From Segniliparus sp051660745 (GTDB lineage Bacteria > Actinomycetota > Actinomycetes > Mycobacteriales > Mycobacteriaceae): a stretch of DNA of 64,000 nucleotides. The position numbers and the translations under genes are program-made. Positions 1 to 9,290 of this stretch are shown here, piece by piece. The notes beneath the pieces were generated by a model. The model searched no databases and was not told the DNA's origin. It worked only from the letters and a program-made list of their open reading frames with translations. Position 1 is the stretch's first letter; every line of letters begins with the position of its first letter. Where the stretch lies: positions 1 through 64,000 of the forward strand of contig NZ_JBOFQF010000028.1 in the NCBI RefSeq assembly GCF_051660745.1, given 5' to 3'.

Positions 1-532
1 AGCGTTGTTTATGCGCCCGCTCCCGCCGCCGCTTGCACTATTCGGGGTCCAGTCGCAGGTACTGGGCCTCCATGAGGTGCTCGATCTTGCGGGCCGTGTG
101 CGTCCGCCAGCGCGGGGCCTGGACCGCCAGCCACGCGTCCAACTCCTCGCGACTGCCTGTGGGCGCGAGGCCGAGCGTGTTCCCCACGTAGCGGGCCGTC
201 TTTGCGGTGACCTCGCCGGCTGCGAGTTTCGCGCCGAGACGCGGGTAATTCGTCGTCATGTCCTCCGCGAACGAGAGCATGGCCTCCGCCCCGCGCGAGG
301 AGACCCCGAGCGCCGGGCCCAACTCCAACAACACCGCCTCACGAGTCGCGAAAGAGAAAATCCCCTTCCCCACGGCCTTCTCCTCCACGATCTGGCGTTG
401 CGCCACCTCTTCGGCGATCCTCGCCACCAGCACGGCTTTGCGGGAGAGCAGCACCGCCTCTTCGCGCTCCACTTCTGCGAGCGCGGCGAGCAAATCTCTC
501 ACCGCCGAACCGGTTCCCGCCGTGTCATCCAT
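1..532 (-). pseudogene. DUF222 / 13E12-family HNH endonuclease gene, broken by an amber codon
   Basis: This is the N-terminal half of a DUF222 (REP13E12-type) protein, closely similar to the intact copy at 30780-31988. The reading frame is identical in layout up to Leu-Asp-Pro-Glu. Then a TAG at 38-40 replaces the Trp codon (TGG) of the intact copy. After the stop the same frame continues CKRRRERAHKQR to the window edge, matching CKKRRERAHKS in the other copy, so this is a nonsense mutation and not a natural end. The HNH domain lies outside the window and would not be translated. The start is taken as the ATG at 530-532; a TTG 36 bases further upstream is also open. The rest of the gene cannot be seen here. 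Confidence 0.8.
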
Positions 533-600
533 ACGTTCGATTCTACCCGAAAACGCCAGGCAGAACAAGGAAAACTCACACGCTTGTGTGCCTACTTATG
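1..600. repeat. Dispersed direct repeat, copy 1 (13E12-type)
   Basis: About 600 bases, including the DUF222 coding part and about 60 bases upstream of it, are repeated at 31457-32056 in the same orientation. The block around the start codon (about 380-585) is nearly identical; the 3' part is more diverged. The copy may extend beyond the left window edge. Confidence 0.75.
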
Positions 601-664
601 GCAACCTTGCGCAACGCTTTTCACTGACGTATGAAATCAGCGCGACGCGGGCGAGCAGCTTGTC

Positions 665-1327
665 TTAGCGCTCGGCGGGCTCGTGGCGCACGGCGGCCAC
701 TAGCAATCCCTCCCCGAAGGGGACGAGAATATGCAGGAGGCGCTCGTCTTCGGCGATGGCCCGTGCGGCTTCTCGGCCTGCGACAGCGGCCCGGTCGTGG
801 CGATCCGGGTCAAGGACCGCGCCCGCGTGCAGCGCCGCGTGCACGGCGAGGACGCCGCCCGGACGCAGGAGTCGCACCGCTTCGGCGATCAGATGCGGCT
901 GCTCGGTCGGCTCCGCGTCGATATGCACGAGGTCGTAGGCGCCGTCCGCGAGCCTCGGCAGCACTTCCTGGGCCTTGCCGGTGATCAGCCGAGTCCGACC
1001 GGCGGGGATATGCGCGGCGGCGAAAGCGGTTTTCGCGACCTTGTGGCAGGCCGGGTCGGCGTCGATGGTGGTGAGCACGCCGTCCGGGCGCATGCCGCGC
1101 AGGAGCCAGAGCCCGCTCACGCCGACACCGGTGCCGACCTCGACGACAGCTTTCGCCGAGGCAGACGCGGCGAGAAGGGCGAGCACCGCGCCCACCGACG
1201 GTTCGACGCTCGGCACGGCGAGCTCTGCCGAGGCGAGTCGTGCCTGACGGGTCGGCTCGTCTTCGGCTGCGGTTGAGGCCGCGTAAGCGAGGAGCTTTTC
1301 GGCGGCCGGAGGCTCAACTGGAGACAT
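665..1327 (-). CDS. O-methyltransferase (Rv1220c-like)
   Basis: A 220-aa class I SAM-dependent O-methyltransferase of the catechol-O-methyltransferase-like family (methyltransferase family 3). The SAM-binding glycine loop reads VVEVGTGVGVSG near residue 60. It is followed by the acidic loop LTTIDADP and by LVHIDAEP. The frame stays open 174 bases further upstream, but the ATG at 1327 gives the family's usual length of about 215-220 aa. This ATG is preceded at 7 bases by TAGGGT, a plausible -10 for a leaderless mRNA. In M. tuberculosis the homologue lies next to sigE, as here, with the M13 peptidase gene inserted between. The natural substrate is unknown. Confidence 0.8.
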   Translation of the reverse strand: MSPVEPPAAEKLLAYAASTAAEDEPTRQARLASAELAVPSVEPSVGAVLALLAASASAKAVVEVGTGVGVSGLWLLRGMRPDGVLTTIDADPACHKVAKTAFAAAHIPAGRTRLITGKAQEVLPRLADGAYDLVHIDAEPTEQPHLIAEAVRLLRPGGVLAVHAALHAGAVLDPDRHDRAAVAGREAARAIAEDERLLHILVPFGEGLLVAAVRHEPAER

Positions 1328-1494
1328 TGGACTCACCCTAGCAGGCTGTTCGGCCCCGCCGGGGGCTTCGTCCCCGGCGATTGGGCGAGGAAGCTCCCCC
1401 TCGCGGGCCGGGAGCGCTTCCTGCAGTCGTGCGGCGAAACCGGTTCTTTTCGTCGAAGCCTTGGCTTGTTGTTCGGGCTTCGGTCTGTCTGAGC

Positions 1495-3600
1495 TCACCA
1501 AATGGAGACTAGTTGATCACTGGTGTGCGCCTCGGCCGCGCCTGGCTTGCACGAGAACGCGGCGGCGAAGGCCGGGACGTTCGCGACCGTCCCGTTCACC
1601 CGGTACTGGTTCGGCGAGTGCGGATCGGAGGCGAGCAGCCGGATCTGCGTCTTCTCCTCGATCTTCTCCCGCCAAATCACCGCGAAGCTCAGGAAGAAGA
1701 GCTGCTGCGGGGTGACGCCCGCGTGCGGGCGCATGACCTCTGTCTTCTGGTCGACCAGCTTTTGCAGCGCGTCCGAGGACGAGAGCAGGCCGCCGAGGTC
1801 CGCGATGTTCTCGCCGAGGGTCAGCTCGCCGTTGACGTGCAGGTCCGGCTGGTCGGGGAAGGGGTGGTATCCGTTGAACTGGTCCACGAGCTTTTGCGTG
1901 CGCGTCTTGAACTGCGCCGCGTCCTGCGGGGTCCACCAGTCGGTCAGGTTGCCATCGCCGTCGTACTGCCTGCCCTGGTCGTCGAAGGCGTGCGTGGTCT
2001 CATGCCCGATCACCGCCCCGATGGCGCCGTAATTGGCGGCGAGGTCGCGGTCCGGGTCGTAGAACGGCGCCTGGAGGATCGCGGCGGGGAAGTTGATCGT
2101 GTTGTACTCGGGGCTGTAGAACGCGTTCACCACCTGCGGGTTGGTGATCCATTCCTGCTTGTCGGTCGGCTTGCCGAGCTTGGAGAGCTCGTATGCGCGG
2201 TTGAAGTCCCTCGCGGCCTGCAGGTTCTCGTAGTACTTCCCGTCTTCGACGGCCAGGCCGTCCCAGCTGCGCCATGTGTCGGGGTAGGCGACCCGCAAGC
2301 CGATCTTGCCCCACTTGTCGAGGGCCTTCTGCTTGGTCTCCGGGGTCATCCAGTCGACCTTCTCGATCCTGGCCTTCACGGCTTCGAGGATGTTCTTGAT
2401 GAGCTCGGTCGCCTTGCTCTTCGTCTCGGGGGAGACGTACTTCTCCACGTAGAGCTTGCCGAGCGCGTTGCCCATGGACTTGTCCACGTTGCTGACGGCC
2501 CGCTGCCAGCGCGGCTTTTGCTCCTTCTGGCCGCTGACCGCCTGCATGTACTGGAAAACGTTGTCCACAAAGGCCTTGGACAGGGCGGGGGAGGACTCGT
2601 AGGCGAGGTGGAAGGCCAAGTACGCCTTCCACTGGTCGACGGGGATCGCGGCGAGGAGCGTGTCGACGGTGGTGAAGACCCGCTCGGGCGCCAGGTTCAA
2701 GGTCTGCGGCGCGGCGATTTTCGCGGCGGCGAAGACGTCCTCCCATTTGATGTGCGGGGTGGTCTTGTCCGCGTCCGCGAGCGAGACGATCTTGTAGGTC
2801 GCGTTGGGGTCGCGCTCCTCGACCGGCGAGAGCTCTGCGGCGGCGATCTTCGTCTCGATGTCGATCACCTGGTCGGCTTGGGCTTTCGCCTGGTCGTCGG
2901 GGACTCCGACGAGCTTGAGGGTGCGCTCGGCGAGCGCGTGGTAGGCCTCGCGCTGGTCGGCGTAGTGCGGGTCGGTGTAGAAGTCTTTGGTCGGGAGGCC
3001 GGTGCCGCCCGCGGCGGCGGCGACGATCTGGGAGTCGGTGTGCTTCGGGTCTGCCTGGGCGTCGAAACCGAGCAGCGGCGAACGGCCTTGCGCCGCCGTC
3101 TCGACGACGTAGCGCAGGAGCGCGGGAGTGTCGGCGATCGCCGCGATCTTGGCGAGCTCCGGTTTGATCGGGTCGAAGCCGCGCTGCTCGATCGCCGCCT
3201 CGTCGTTGGCGGCGCGGTAGAGGACGCCGAGCTTGTCGCGGTCGGACAACCCTCCGGCGCTGGACGGCTTCCCGTCCTTCGCGGCGGCTTCGAGGATGTC
3301 GTGCAGGTTGTCGCGGACTTTGTTGCTCAGGGTGTTGAACGCTCCGATCGCGACCTCGCTCGGCGGGATCTGCAGCTTGTCCTCGGCGAATTTGTTCACA
3401 TGCGCGTTGAAGTCGTCGCATGCCGCTGCCGCGTCGTCGAGCTGGCCGATGTCGGCGAAAGAGTCGTGCCAGACAGGGGCGGCGCTGGAGCTGGGCCCTG
3501 CGGCCTTGTCGAGTCCTGTGGTCTGGCAGGCGGTGAGCGCGAGGGAGAGCGAGCCGACCGTGATGAGGAGCGCGGGCTTCAGGCGCGAATGGGGACGCAT
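1495..3600 (-). CDS. M13-family zinc metallopeptidase, lipoprotein (Zmp1/PepO-like)
   Basis: A 701-aa neprilysin-type peptidase. The N-terminus is a lipoprotein signal with lipobox LALTAC, so it is probably anchored outside the cytoplasmic membrane. The zinc site HETTH lies near residue 530, and the downstream ENIADLGG supplies the third ligand (Glu) and the conserved Asp. The C-terminal substrate-binding region has the typical VNGTVANVPAFAAAF and ends near FSCKPG, followed by about 14 extra residues. The start at the ATG 3598-3600 leaves a normal signal peptide; an in-frame ATG-like start 18 bases upstream is less likely. M. tuberculosis Zmp1 (Rv0198c) is 663 aa, at a different locus and without a lipobox as far as I recall. 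Role inferred: extracellular peptide cleavage. Confidence 0.88.
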   Translation of the reverse strand: MRPHSRLKPALLITVGSLSLALTACQTTGLDKAAGPSSSAAPVWHDSFADIGQLDDAAAACDDFNAHVNKFAEDKLQIPPSEVAIGAFNTLSNKVRDNLHDILEAAAKDGKPSSAGGLSDRDKLGVLYRAANDEAAIEQRGFDPIKPELAKIAAIADTPALLRYVVETAAQGRSPLLGFDAQADPKHTDSQIVAAAAGGTGLPTKDFYTDPHYADQREAYHALAERTLKLVGVPDDQAKAQADQVIDIETKIAAAELSPVEERDPNATYKIVSLADADKTTPHIKWEDVFAAAKIAAPQTLNLAPERVFTTVDTLLAAIPVDQWKAYLAFHLAYESSPALSKAFVDNVFQYMQAVSGQKEQKPRWQRAVSNVDKSMGNALGKLYVEKYVSPETKSKATELIKNILEAVKARIEKVDWMTPETKQKALDKWGKIGLRVAYPDTWRSWDGLAVEDGKYYENLQAARDFNRAYELSKLGKPTDKQEWITNPQVVNAFYSPEYNTINFPAAILQAPFYDPDRDLAANYGAIGAVIGHETTHAFDDQGRQYDGDGNLTDWWTPQDAAQFKTRTQKLVDQFNGYHPFPDQPDLHVNGELTLGENIADLGGLLSSSDALQKLVDQKTEVMRPHAGVTPQQLFFLSFAVIWREKIEEKTQIRLLASDPHSPNQYRVNGTVANVPAFAAAFSCKPGAAEAHTSDQLVSIW

Positions 3601-3647
3601 GACTGTGCAGCCTAGCAAGCCCGGAGAGATCGAGTCCGGAAAAAACC

Positions 3648-3676
3648 TTGGCTTGGCCGGCTGCGGCTGGTATTCT
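3648..3676 (+). promoter_or_regulatory. Candidate housekeeping promoter of sigE
   Basis: TTGGCT (3648-3653), a 17-base spacer and TATTCT (3671-3676) give a sigma-A-like promoter about 50 bases before the sigE start. A GGAAC element at 3679-3683, as used by ECF sigma factors, lies just after it, but I see no convincing matching -10. Confidence 0.4.
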
Positions 3677-3735
3677 CAGGAACGCCTCAGGTTTACCACA
3701 CGATCGTCATACCCGGACCTGACAAGGTGATCGTC

Positions 3736-4440
3736 ATGGCACGCAGAAAAGACACCGTCCAAGACGCTGACGACGAAGTCAGCGGCAAGGCCGTCTTGCT
3801 CTCTGAGACTGGGCTCGAAACCGACAACGGGCTCGAAGGAGACGAAGAGCTCGAAGGCACCGCGCGGTTCGACGTGACCGGCCAAGCTTCGGACATGCCG
3901 AGCTGGGACGAGCTCGTGCGCGAGCACGGCGCGCGAGTCTACCGGATCGCCTACCGCCTCACCGGCAACCAGCAAGACGCGGAAGACCTGACCCAGGAGA
4001 CCTTCATCCGCGTGTTCCGCTCGCTGCACACCTACCGGCCTGGCGTGTTCGAGGGGTGGCTGCACAGAATCACCACGAACCTCTTCCTCGACCAAGCCCG
4101 GCGCAAGACGAAGATCCGCATGGAGGCGCTGCCCGAGGACTACGACCGGGTGCCTTCCGGCGCCCCGAGCCCGGAGGACGTCGTCGCGGACGCGGACCTC
4201 GACCCGGCGCTGCAGGCGGCGCTCGACAACCTGCCCCCGGAGTTCCGGGCGGTGGTGGTGCTCTGCGACATCGAAGGGCTTTCGTACGAAGAAGTCGGGG
4301 CTTCGCTCGGCGTGAAGCTCGGGACAGTGCGCTCTCGGCTGCACCGGGCCCGGCAGTCCATCCGCGACAGCATTCTCGCCGGCAGGGAGCGTGAGGCGCG
4401 GGGCGACATGGCGCGTGAGCTCGCCCTCGCCAGCCGATGA
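3736..4440 (+). CDS. sigE: ECF sigma factor SigE
   Basis: A 234-aa extracytoplasmic-function sigma factor that directs RNA polymerase to envelope-stress promoters. Sigma region 2 spans about residues 58-125 (DAEDLTQETFIRVF and the -10-contacting helix). Region 4 spans about 160-210 (DIEGLSYEEVGASLGVKLGT, then VRSRLHRAR). An acidic N-terminal extension of about 55 residues is typical of mycobacterial SigE. The ATG at 3736 has an AAGG eight bases upstream; the GTG at 3727 overlaps that site and is less likely. It is followed by its anti-sigma factor, HtrA and TatB, the same order as Rv1221-Rv1224. Confidence 0.93.
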   Translation: MARRKDTVQDADDEVSGKAVLLSETGLETDNGLEGDEELEGTARFDVTGQASDMPSWDELVREHGARVYRIAYRLTGNQQDAEDLTQETFIRVFRSLHTYRPGVFEGWLHRITTNLFLDQARRKTKIRMEALPEDYDRVPSGAPSPEDVVADADLDPALQAALDNLPPEFRAVVVLCDIEGLSYEEVGASLGVKLGTVRSRLHRARQSIRDSILAGREREARGDMARELALASR

Positions 4441-4529
4441 AGCCGAATGTCGCTATACTGCGAGTATTGGTAGATATCCGCAGGACGCACGGGCTGCGGT
4501 ACGAAACGTGAGAGAGAGGGCCTGGTCCT

Positions 4530-4931
4530 ATGATCATCCCCCGCAACCTCGAGGGTGAATCGACGCAGTGGTCCCGAGGGGCGGAAGTGATCCTGGGAAC
4601 CCTGGGAGCCGAATCCGCGCCGAAAGCCTTCTGGTCGGTCGACCACGTGGCGTTCGAGGCTGTCGCCGCGTATGCGGACGGCAACCTGGGGGAGAAGGCG
4701 GCCGTCCGAGCCCGCGAGCACTTCCGTGCCTGCTCGGAGTGCTGCGATCAACTGCAGGCGCAACTGCAGGCGCGGGCCGCGCTGCGGCAGTCGAGTTGCG
4801 TGCAGGTTCCGGCCGATCTGCTCGGGGCGCTCCGCGCCATTCCCACGAAGTCGGCCATCCCGACGCACGCGTTCCCGACGCATGAAGCGCAGCGTGGCTC
4901 AAGGTCGGGTCGCCCAGGATCGGCTCGATGA
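4530..4931 (+). CDS. rseA: Anti-sigma-E factor RseA (zinc-binding)
   Basis: A 133-aa cytoplasmic anti-sigma factor of the ZAS class. The zinc motif is His64-x3-Cys68-x2-Cys71 in EHFRACSECC, preceded by the family helix VDHVAFEAVAAYADG. It is expected to bind SigE and release it under surface or oxidative stress. The start is supported by AGAGAGGG at 4513-4520, nine bases upstream. The stop TGA overlaps the htrA ATG (ATGA), so the two are translationally coupled. The 89-base gap after sigE contains TATACT (4454-4459), but I see no good -35. Confidence 0.88.
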   Translation: MIIPRNLEGESTQWSRGAEVILGTLGAESAPKAFWSVDHVAFEAVAAYADGNLGEKAAVRAREHFRACSECCDQLQAQLQARAALRQSSCVQVPADLLGALRAIPTKSAIPTHAFPTHEAQRGSRSGRPGSAR

Positions 4932-6457
4932 CCTCGACAAGCACAGACCAGTCCCTGGAAGACGGACGCCCGCAATACATCCCGAAACTGCCAGAGCGCC
5001 CAGCCGTCGACACGGTCAGCGCCCAGTTCTTCGGCAGGCCCGCAGGCGTCGACGGCTCGTTCCTGCCGGATTCGGCCAATGGCGCGTCCGGTGAGCGCGG
5101 GTACACGCTCGCGCCGCCCGACCCGGTCCTGAGGGAGGCGTTCTCCCGGCCCGAGGGCGCGCCCGAGTCGCTGCAACGCGATCCGCACGCGCCGGACGTT
5201 GAGCAACGGCAGGAGGATCCCCGCCAGGACGACCCGTGGCGCGATCCCGCCGCCGTGGTCCGGCTCGGCGAAGCCGCGTACCCGGCTCCCGCGCCGGAGG
5301 GGCCGACTGCCGGACACCGGCTCGGGGCTCGCGAAGTCCTCTTCGGCGACAAAGTCAGCCCGGTCGCCTTGGGCGCGCTCGGCCTTGTCGCCCTGCTGGT
5401 CGGGGCCGTCGGCGGTTTGATCGGCGCCCTCGCGGGCAAGACGCACGAGTACCTCGTCGACGACAGCCACCCGGACATCAAGCTCGCGGGCTCCCCGCCG
5501 GTGCCGAACGCCGATGCGGTGCAGAAGGTCGCCGCGGCGGTCGCCCCGGCGGTGGTGACCATCGAGTCGGTGTACACCCAGGGGAGCGACAAGGTGAAAG
5601 AGACCGGCTCCGGGGCGATCATCACCAAAGACGGCTACATCGTCACGAACAACCACGTGGTGGAGAGCGCGGCGGTCGCGGAGAACAACGCCACCCTCGA
5701 GGTCGTCTTCTCGGACGCGCGGCGCATCCCCGCGAAGATCGTTGGCCGGGACCCCAAGAGCGACCTCGCCGTGGTGAAGGTCGAGGCGACGATCGACAAG
5801 ACGCTTGAATTCGTCGACCCCAAAGACGTGCATATCGGCGAAGAGGTGGTGGCGTTCGGCGCCCCCTACGGCCTTGCGAAGACCGTGACCAGCGGGATCG
5901 TGAGCGCCCTGCACCGGGCGATCGTCATGCCCTCGAAGGACAGCCCGGACGACGCGAGCGCGTCCTCGGTGATCGACGCGGTGCAGACCGACGCCGCGAT
6001 CAACCACGGCAACTCCGGCGGCCCGTTGGTCGACCTCAACGGCAAGATCGTCGGCATCAACACGATGATCTTCTCGCCGAACGACAACGGCAGCATCGGC
6101 CTTGGCTTCGCGATCCCGTCGAACGACGCGAAGGACGAGATGAACCACTTGATCCACGAGGGTTTTGTGGAGCACCCCGTCATCGGACTCTCGGCCCGTC
6201 CAGTGGTGAACCAGCAAGGCAGCGGGGTCTCGGTGTCCGACGTGAAGCCGGGCGGCCCCGCAGATCACGCCGGGATCAAGCCGAACGACGTCATCGTGCA
6301 AATCGGCGACCGTCCGGTGACGAGTTTGGACGAGTTCCTCGTCGGCGTGCGCAAGATGCCGCTCGGCAAGGCGACCACGGTCAAAGTGCTCAGGGGCGAG
6401 GGGCAGAACAAACCGGTCGAATTGCAAGTCACCCCCGACTCGGACAAGCAGAAGTGA
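4928..6457 (+). CDS. htrA: Membrane-anchored serine protease HtrA (DegP-type)
   Basis: A 509-aa protein. It has a hydrophilic cytoplasmic N-terminus of about 140 residues, one membrane segment (about 144-168), a trypsin-like domain and a C-terminal PDZ domain (about 405-500, with GGPADHAGIKPNDVIVQIGD). The catalytic triad is His243 (NNHVV), Asp279 (KSDLAVV) and Ser363 (HGNSGGPL). It degrades or refolds damaged envelope proteins. Its position directly after rseA implies co-regulation with SigE. M. tuberculosis HtrA (Rv1223) has the same architecture and is about 528 aa. Confidence 0.93.
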   Translation: MTSTSTDQSLEDGRPQYIPKLPERPAVDTVSAQFFGRPAGVDGSFLPDSANGASGERGYTLAPPDPVLREAFSRPEGAPESLQRDPHAPDVEQRQEDPRQDDPWRDPAAVVRLGEAAYPAPAPEGPTAGHRLGAREVLFGDKVSPVALGALGLVALLVGAVGGLIGALAGKTHEYLVDDSHPDIKLAGSPPVPNADAVQKVAAAVAPAVVTIESVYTQGSDKVKETGSGAIITKDGYIVTNNHVVESAAVAENNATLEVVFSDARRIPAKIVGRDPKSDLAVVKVEATIDKTLEFVDPKDVHIGEEVVAFGAPYGLAKTVTSGIVSALHRAIVMPSKDSPDDASASSVIDAVQTDAAINHGNSGGPLVDLNGKIVGINTMIFSPNDNGSIGLGFAIPSNDAKDEMNHLIHEGFVEHPVIGLSARPVVNQQGSGVSVSDVKPGGPADHAGIKPNDVIVQIGDRPVTSLDEFLVGVRKMPLGKATTVKVLRGEGQNKPVELQVTPDSDKQK

Positions 6458-6464
6458 GTTCACG

Positions 6465-6878
6465 ATGTTCGGCTCTATAGGTTGGGGAGAGATCTTCATC
6501 CTGTTGATCGCGGGCCTGGTGATCCTCGGCCCGGAGCGGTTGCCCGGGGCCATCGGCTGGGCGACCAAGTCCCTGCGCCAGGTCCGTTCGTTCGCCCAGG
6601 ACGCCTCCGGGCAGCTCCGCGAGCAACTCGGCCCGGAGCTCTCCGAGCTGCAGGAGCCGATGCAACAGCTGAGCCAGTTGCGCAGGACGACGCCGTCGGC
6701 GTTCATCTCCAAGCATCTGCTCGACGGCGAGTCCCCGGACAGCTTGTTCAACCCGCTCGCCCCGAACCAGCCGGGCCAATCGACTGCTCCGAAACCCGCC
6801 GCGCCGCAACCGGCCCCCTCGCCTGCCCGCCATGAGGAACGCTCCGGCCCGCCGGTCTTCGACACGGACGCCACATAA
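6465..6878 (+). CDS. tatB: Sec-independent translocase subunit TatB
   Basis: A 137-aa TatB: a short periplasmic start, one membrane helix (about residues 8-22, FILLIAGLVILGPERLP), an amphipathic helix and a Pro/Ala-rich variable tail. The Gly-Pro-Glu-Arg-Leu-Pro hinge is typical of TatB. TatA and TatC must lie elsewhere. It starts 7 bases after htrA and is co-transcribed with it. It takes folded twin-arginine substrates to TatC. Confidence 0.92.
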   Translation: MFGSIGWGEIFILLIAGLVILGPERLPGAIGWATKSLRQVRSFAQDASGQLREQLGPELSELQEPMQQLSQLRRTTPSAFISKHLLDGESPDSLFNPLAPNQPGQSTAPKPAAPQPAPSPARHEERSGPPVFDTDAT

Positions 6879-6887
6879 GATAGCCGT

Positions 6888-7811
6888 ATGGCTCACGACC
6901 AGGTCCGGCTCGTGCCCCTCCCCGGCAAAGGACCGGAGGATGTGGCGATCGGTCCGGACGGCACGGTGTACACCGGTCTCGCGGACGGACGGATCGTCGC
7001 GTTGCCGCCAGACTCGCCGCCGCGTGTCGTGGCGCGGATCGAGGGCGACCGGCCGTACGGGGTGGAGATGCACGGCGACGGCGAGCTCGTGGTCTGCGCG
7101 GCCTCGGCGGGAGCGCTCGTGGTCGACATCCGAGCGGGCACGGCCACGTCGCTCGTGTCCGCCTTCGCGGGCAGGCGTTTCCTGACGTGCAACAACTCTG
7201 CGGTCGCTTCGGACGGGACGGTTTATTTCAGCGAGTCGTCCCAAGTGCACGCCATGGCCCGGTACCTGGTGGACCTTGTGCAGTCGACGCGGACCGGCCG
7301 TCTCTTCCGCAAGGCTCCGGGCAGCGGGGCAGAGCTTTTGTGCGAGGGGATCGACTTCGCGAACGGCGTGGCGCTCGCCCCGGACGAGCGGAGCGTTTTT
7401 GTGGCCGAGACGGCGACCGGCCGAGTGCGGCGTGTGTGGCTCGAAGGCCCCGAGCAGGGCAAGAACGACGTGTTCGCGGACGGACTGCCCGGCTACCCGG
7501 ACAATCTGGCGAGCGCTGCCGACGGAGGGCTGTGGGTCGCTGTGCCAAGCAAGCGGGACCCGTTGCTCGAAGCTCTGCGCGCCGCCCCCAAGCCTGCGCA
7601 GTCCCTGATCAAGATTCTTCCGCCGAAAGCGGGGGAGCTGCTCGCCAAAGGCGAGACCGTCGCGGTCAAGCTGGACGGCACAGGCAACGTCGTCCGAGAG
7701 GCGCGGATCAAGCAGCGGGGGTTTCAAACCCTGACCGGGATGCGCGAACACGGGGGCGAGCTGTGGTGCGGTTCCCTCTACTCGCCCGCGCTGGCCGTCG
7801 TGCCGCTCTGA
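6888..7811 (+). CDS. Beta-propeller protein, SMP-30 / strictosidine-synthase-like
   Basis: A 307-aa protein with repeated propeller strands. EDVAIGPDGTVYTG starts blade 1. GIDFANGVALAPDERSVFVAE and YPDNLASAADGGLWVA are the calcium/lactone-site region of SMP-30/gluconolactonase and strictosidine-synthase-like proteins. No signal peptide is visible, so it is probably cytoplasmic and may act as a lactonase. The true substrate cannot be told. TAAGAT six bases before the ATG suggests a leaderless mRNA independent of tatB, and that hexamer contains the tatB stop. Its 3' end overlaps the convergent MFS gene by 34 bases. Confidence 0.75.
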   Translation: MAHDQVRLVPLPGKGPEDVAIGPDGTVYTGLADGRIVALPPDSPPRVVARIEGDRPYGVEMHGDGELVVCAASAGALVVDIRAGTATSLVSAFAGRRFLTCNNSAVASDGTVYFSESSQVHAMARYLVDLVQSTRTGRLFRKAPGSGAELLCEGIDFANGVALAPDERSVFVAETATGRVRRVWLEGPEQGKNDVFADGLPGYPDNLASAADGGLWVAVPSKRDPLLEALRAAPKPAQSLIKILPPKAGELLAKGETVAVKLDGTGNVVREARIKQRGFQTLTGMREHGGELWCGSLYSPALAVVPL

Positions 7812-9286
7812 ACCACGTCCGTGGGGGACTTGCGCAGCATCCCGGCGACAGCCAGCCCGAGCAGCAGCACGCCGACCCCGCATGCGACCCACAACCCGTG
7901 GACGAACGCGATGCGGGCAGGCCCTGCGAGGCCTGCCGCGAGGGCGTTGGCGAGCGTCTCCTTCGCTTCGTCCACCATTTTCGGGTCGAAGCCGGAGGGC
8001 ACCTCGAACTGGAATTGGTAGACCGCGTTGACGATACTGCCGAACACGGCGACGCCCATCGCCACGCCGAGCTCGATCGCGGTCTCGGAAATCGCCGCCG
8101 CGGCCCCTGCGCGCTGGGGCGGGGCCGCGTCGAGCACGATCGCGCTGATGACGGTCATCGCGGAGCCGAAGCCGAAACCGACCGCCACGCCGCTCGCCGC
8201 GACCACATACGCCCCGTGCTCGACGGTGAGCCCGAATATCGCCATGACGCCGATCGCGGTGAGGACCAGTCCCATAACGATCAAAGCGCGCTCCGACACG
8301 CGTCTCATCGCGGCGGCGGCGACGAAGCCGGAGATCACTGAGGCCACCGCGCCCGGCAACAGGTACAGGCTCGCGCGACTCACCGGGATGTCGAGCACCA
8401 GCTGCAAATACTGCGGGATGAGGAACTGCGTTCCGACCAAGACGGAGACCACGACCATGCTCGCGGCGACGGCAGAGGAGAACCGGGGGTTGTGGAACAG
8501 CCGCAGATCCAAGAGCGGCTCCGCGAGCTCTTGCTGTCTGCGCACGAACACCCACACCATCAGCCCGCCGAAGGCGATGGCGGCCCCGGCTGCGAGGTTC
8601 GGCCCGTGTTTGGCGACCTCTTTCACCCCGTACACCACGGGCACGATGGCGAGGAGGGACAAGACGACGCTGGCGGGGTCGATCCGCCCGGGGTCGGGAT
8701 TTCGGGACTCGTCGACGAGCAACGGCACGCACACCAGGGCGACGAGCACGACCGGCACGTTGATCAAGAACACCGAGCCCCACCAGAAATGGTCGAGCAA
8801 CCAGCCGCCGACCACCGGGCCGAGGCCCGACCCCGCGCTGAACGCCGTGCTCCAGACCGCGACCGCGAACACCCGCTGCCGCTCGTCGAGAAACATCGTG
8901 CGCAGGAGGGACATCGTGGACGGCATGAGGGTGGCCCCCGCCAAGCCGAGCAACGCCCTCCCCGCGATGAGCACATGCGCGTCCGGCGCGTACGCGCACA
9001 TGATGGAGGCTGCCCCGAAGCCCGCCATGCCGATCATGAGCAGTTTGCGCCGTCCGATGTGGTCGCCGACGTTGCCCATGGCCACCAGCAGGCTCGCGAG
9101 CACGAACCCGTACGAGTCCACGATCCATAGCGTCTGGGTGGCGGACGGGCGCAATTGGGCGTCGAGGCTGGGCAGCGCGAAGCCGAGCACGGTGCCGTCG
9201 ACGGCGATCAGGAGCGCGGGCAGCATGAGCACGGCCAGGCCGACCCATTCCCGCGTGCCGGCCCTGGTGCGGACCTGGTCCGACAT
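7778..9286 (-). CDS. MFS drug-efflux transporter, DHA2 (14-TM) family
   Basis: A 502-aa protein with about 14 membrane segments, in the EmrB/QacA class. Motif A reads GDHIGRRKLL after the second helix. Motif C-like GSGLGPVVGGWLL marks an antiporter. It probably exports hydrophobic compounds using the proton gradient. A GTG directly before the ATG is an alternative start. It lies 4 bases downstream of mrp on the same strand and could be read through from it. Its substrate is unknown. Confidence 0.85.
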   Translation of the reverse strand: MSDQVRTRAGTREWVGLAVLMLPALLIAVDGTVLGFALPSLDAQLRPSATQTLWIVDSYGFVLASLLVAMGNVGDHIGRRKLLMIGMAGFGAASIMCAYAPDAHVLIAGRALLGLAGATLMPSTMSLLRTMFLDERQRVFAVAVWSTAFSAGSGLGPVVGGWLLDHFWWGSVFLINVPVVLVALVCVPLLVDESRNPDPGRIDPASVVLSLLAIVPVVYGVKEVAKHGPNLAAGAAIAFGGLMVWVFVRRQQELAEPLLDLRLFHNPRFSSAVAASMVVVSVLVGTQFLIPQYLQLVLDIPVSRASLYLLPGAVASVISGFVAAAAMRRVSERALIVMGLVLTAIGVMAIFGLTVEHGAYVVAASGVAVGFGFGSAMTVISAIVLDAAPPQRAGAAAAISETAIELGVAMGVAVFGSIVNAVYQFQFEVPSGFDPKMVDEAKETLANALAAGLAGPARIAFVHGLWVACGVGVLLLGLAVAGMLRKSPTDVVQSGTTASAGE

Positions 9287-9290
9287 CACA

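Noticed and set aside
1513..3615. 700-residue open frame on the plus strand opposite the M13 peptidase gene
   Set aside because: It is a GC-rich antisense shadow of a gene with clear motifs; its composition (Val/Leu/Arg/Gly-rich) and lack of domains argue against coding.
6429..9248. 939-residue minus-strand frame across the MFS, propeller, tatB and htrA region
   Set aside because: It spans genes on both strands with Arg/Ala-rich low-complexity translation; the MFS gene in another frame has proper transmembrane pattern.
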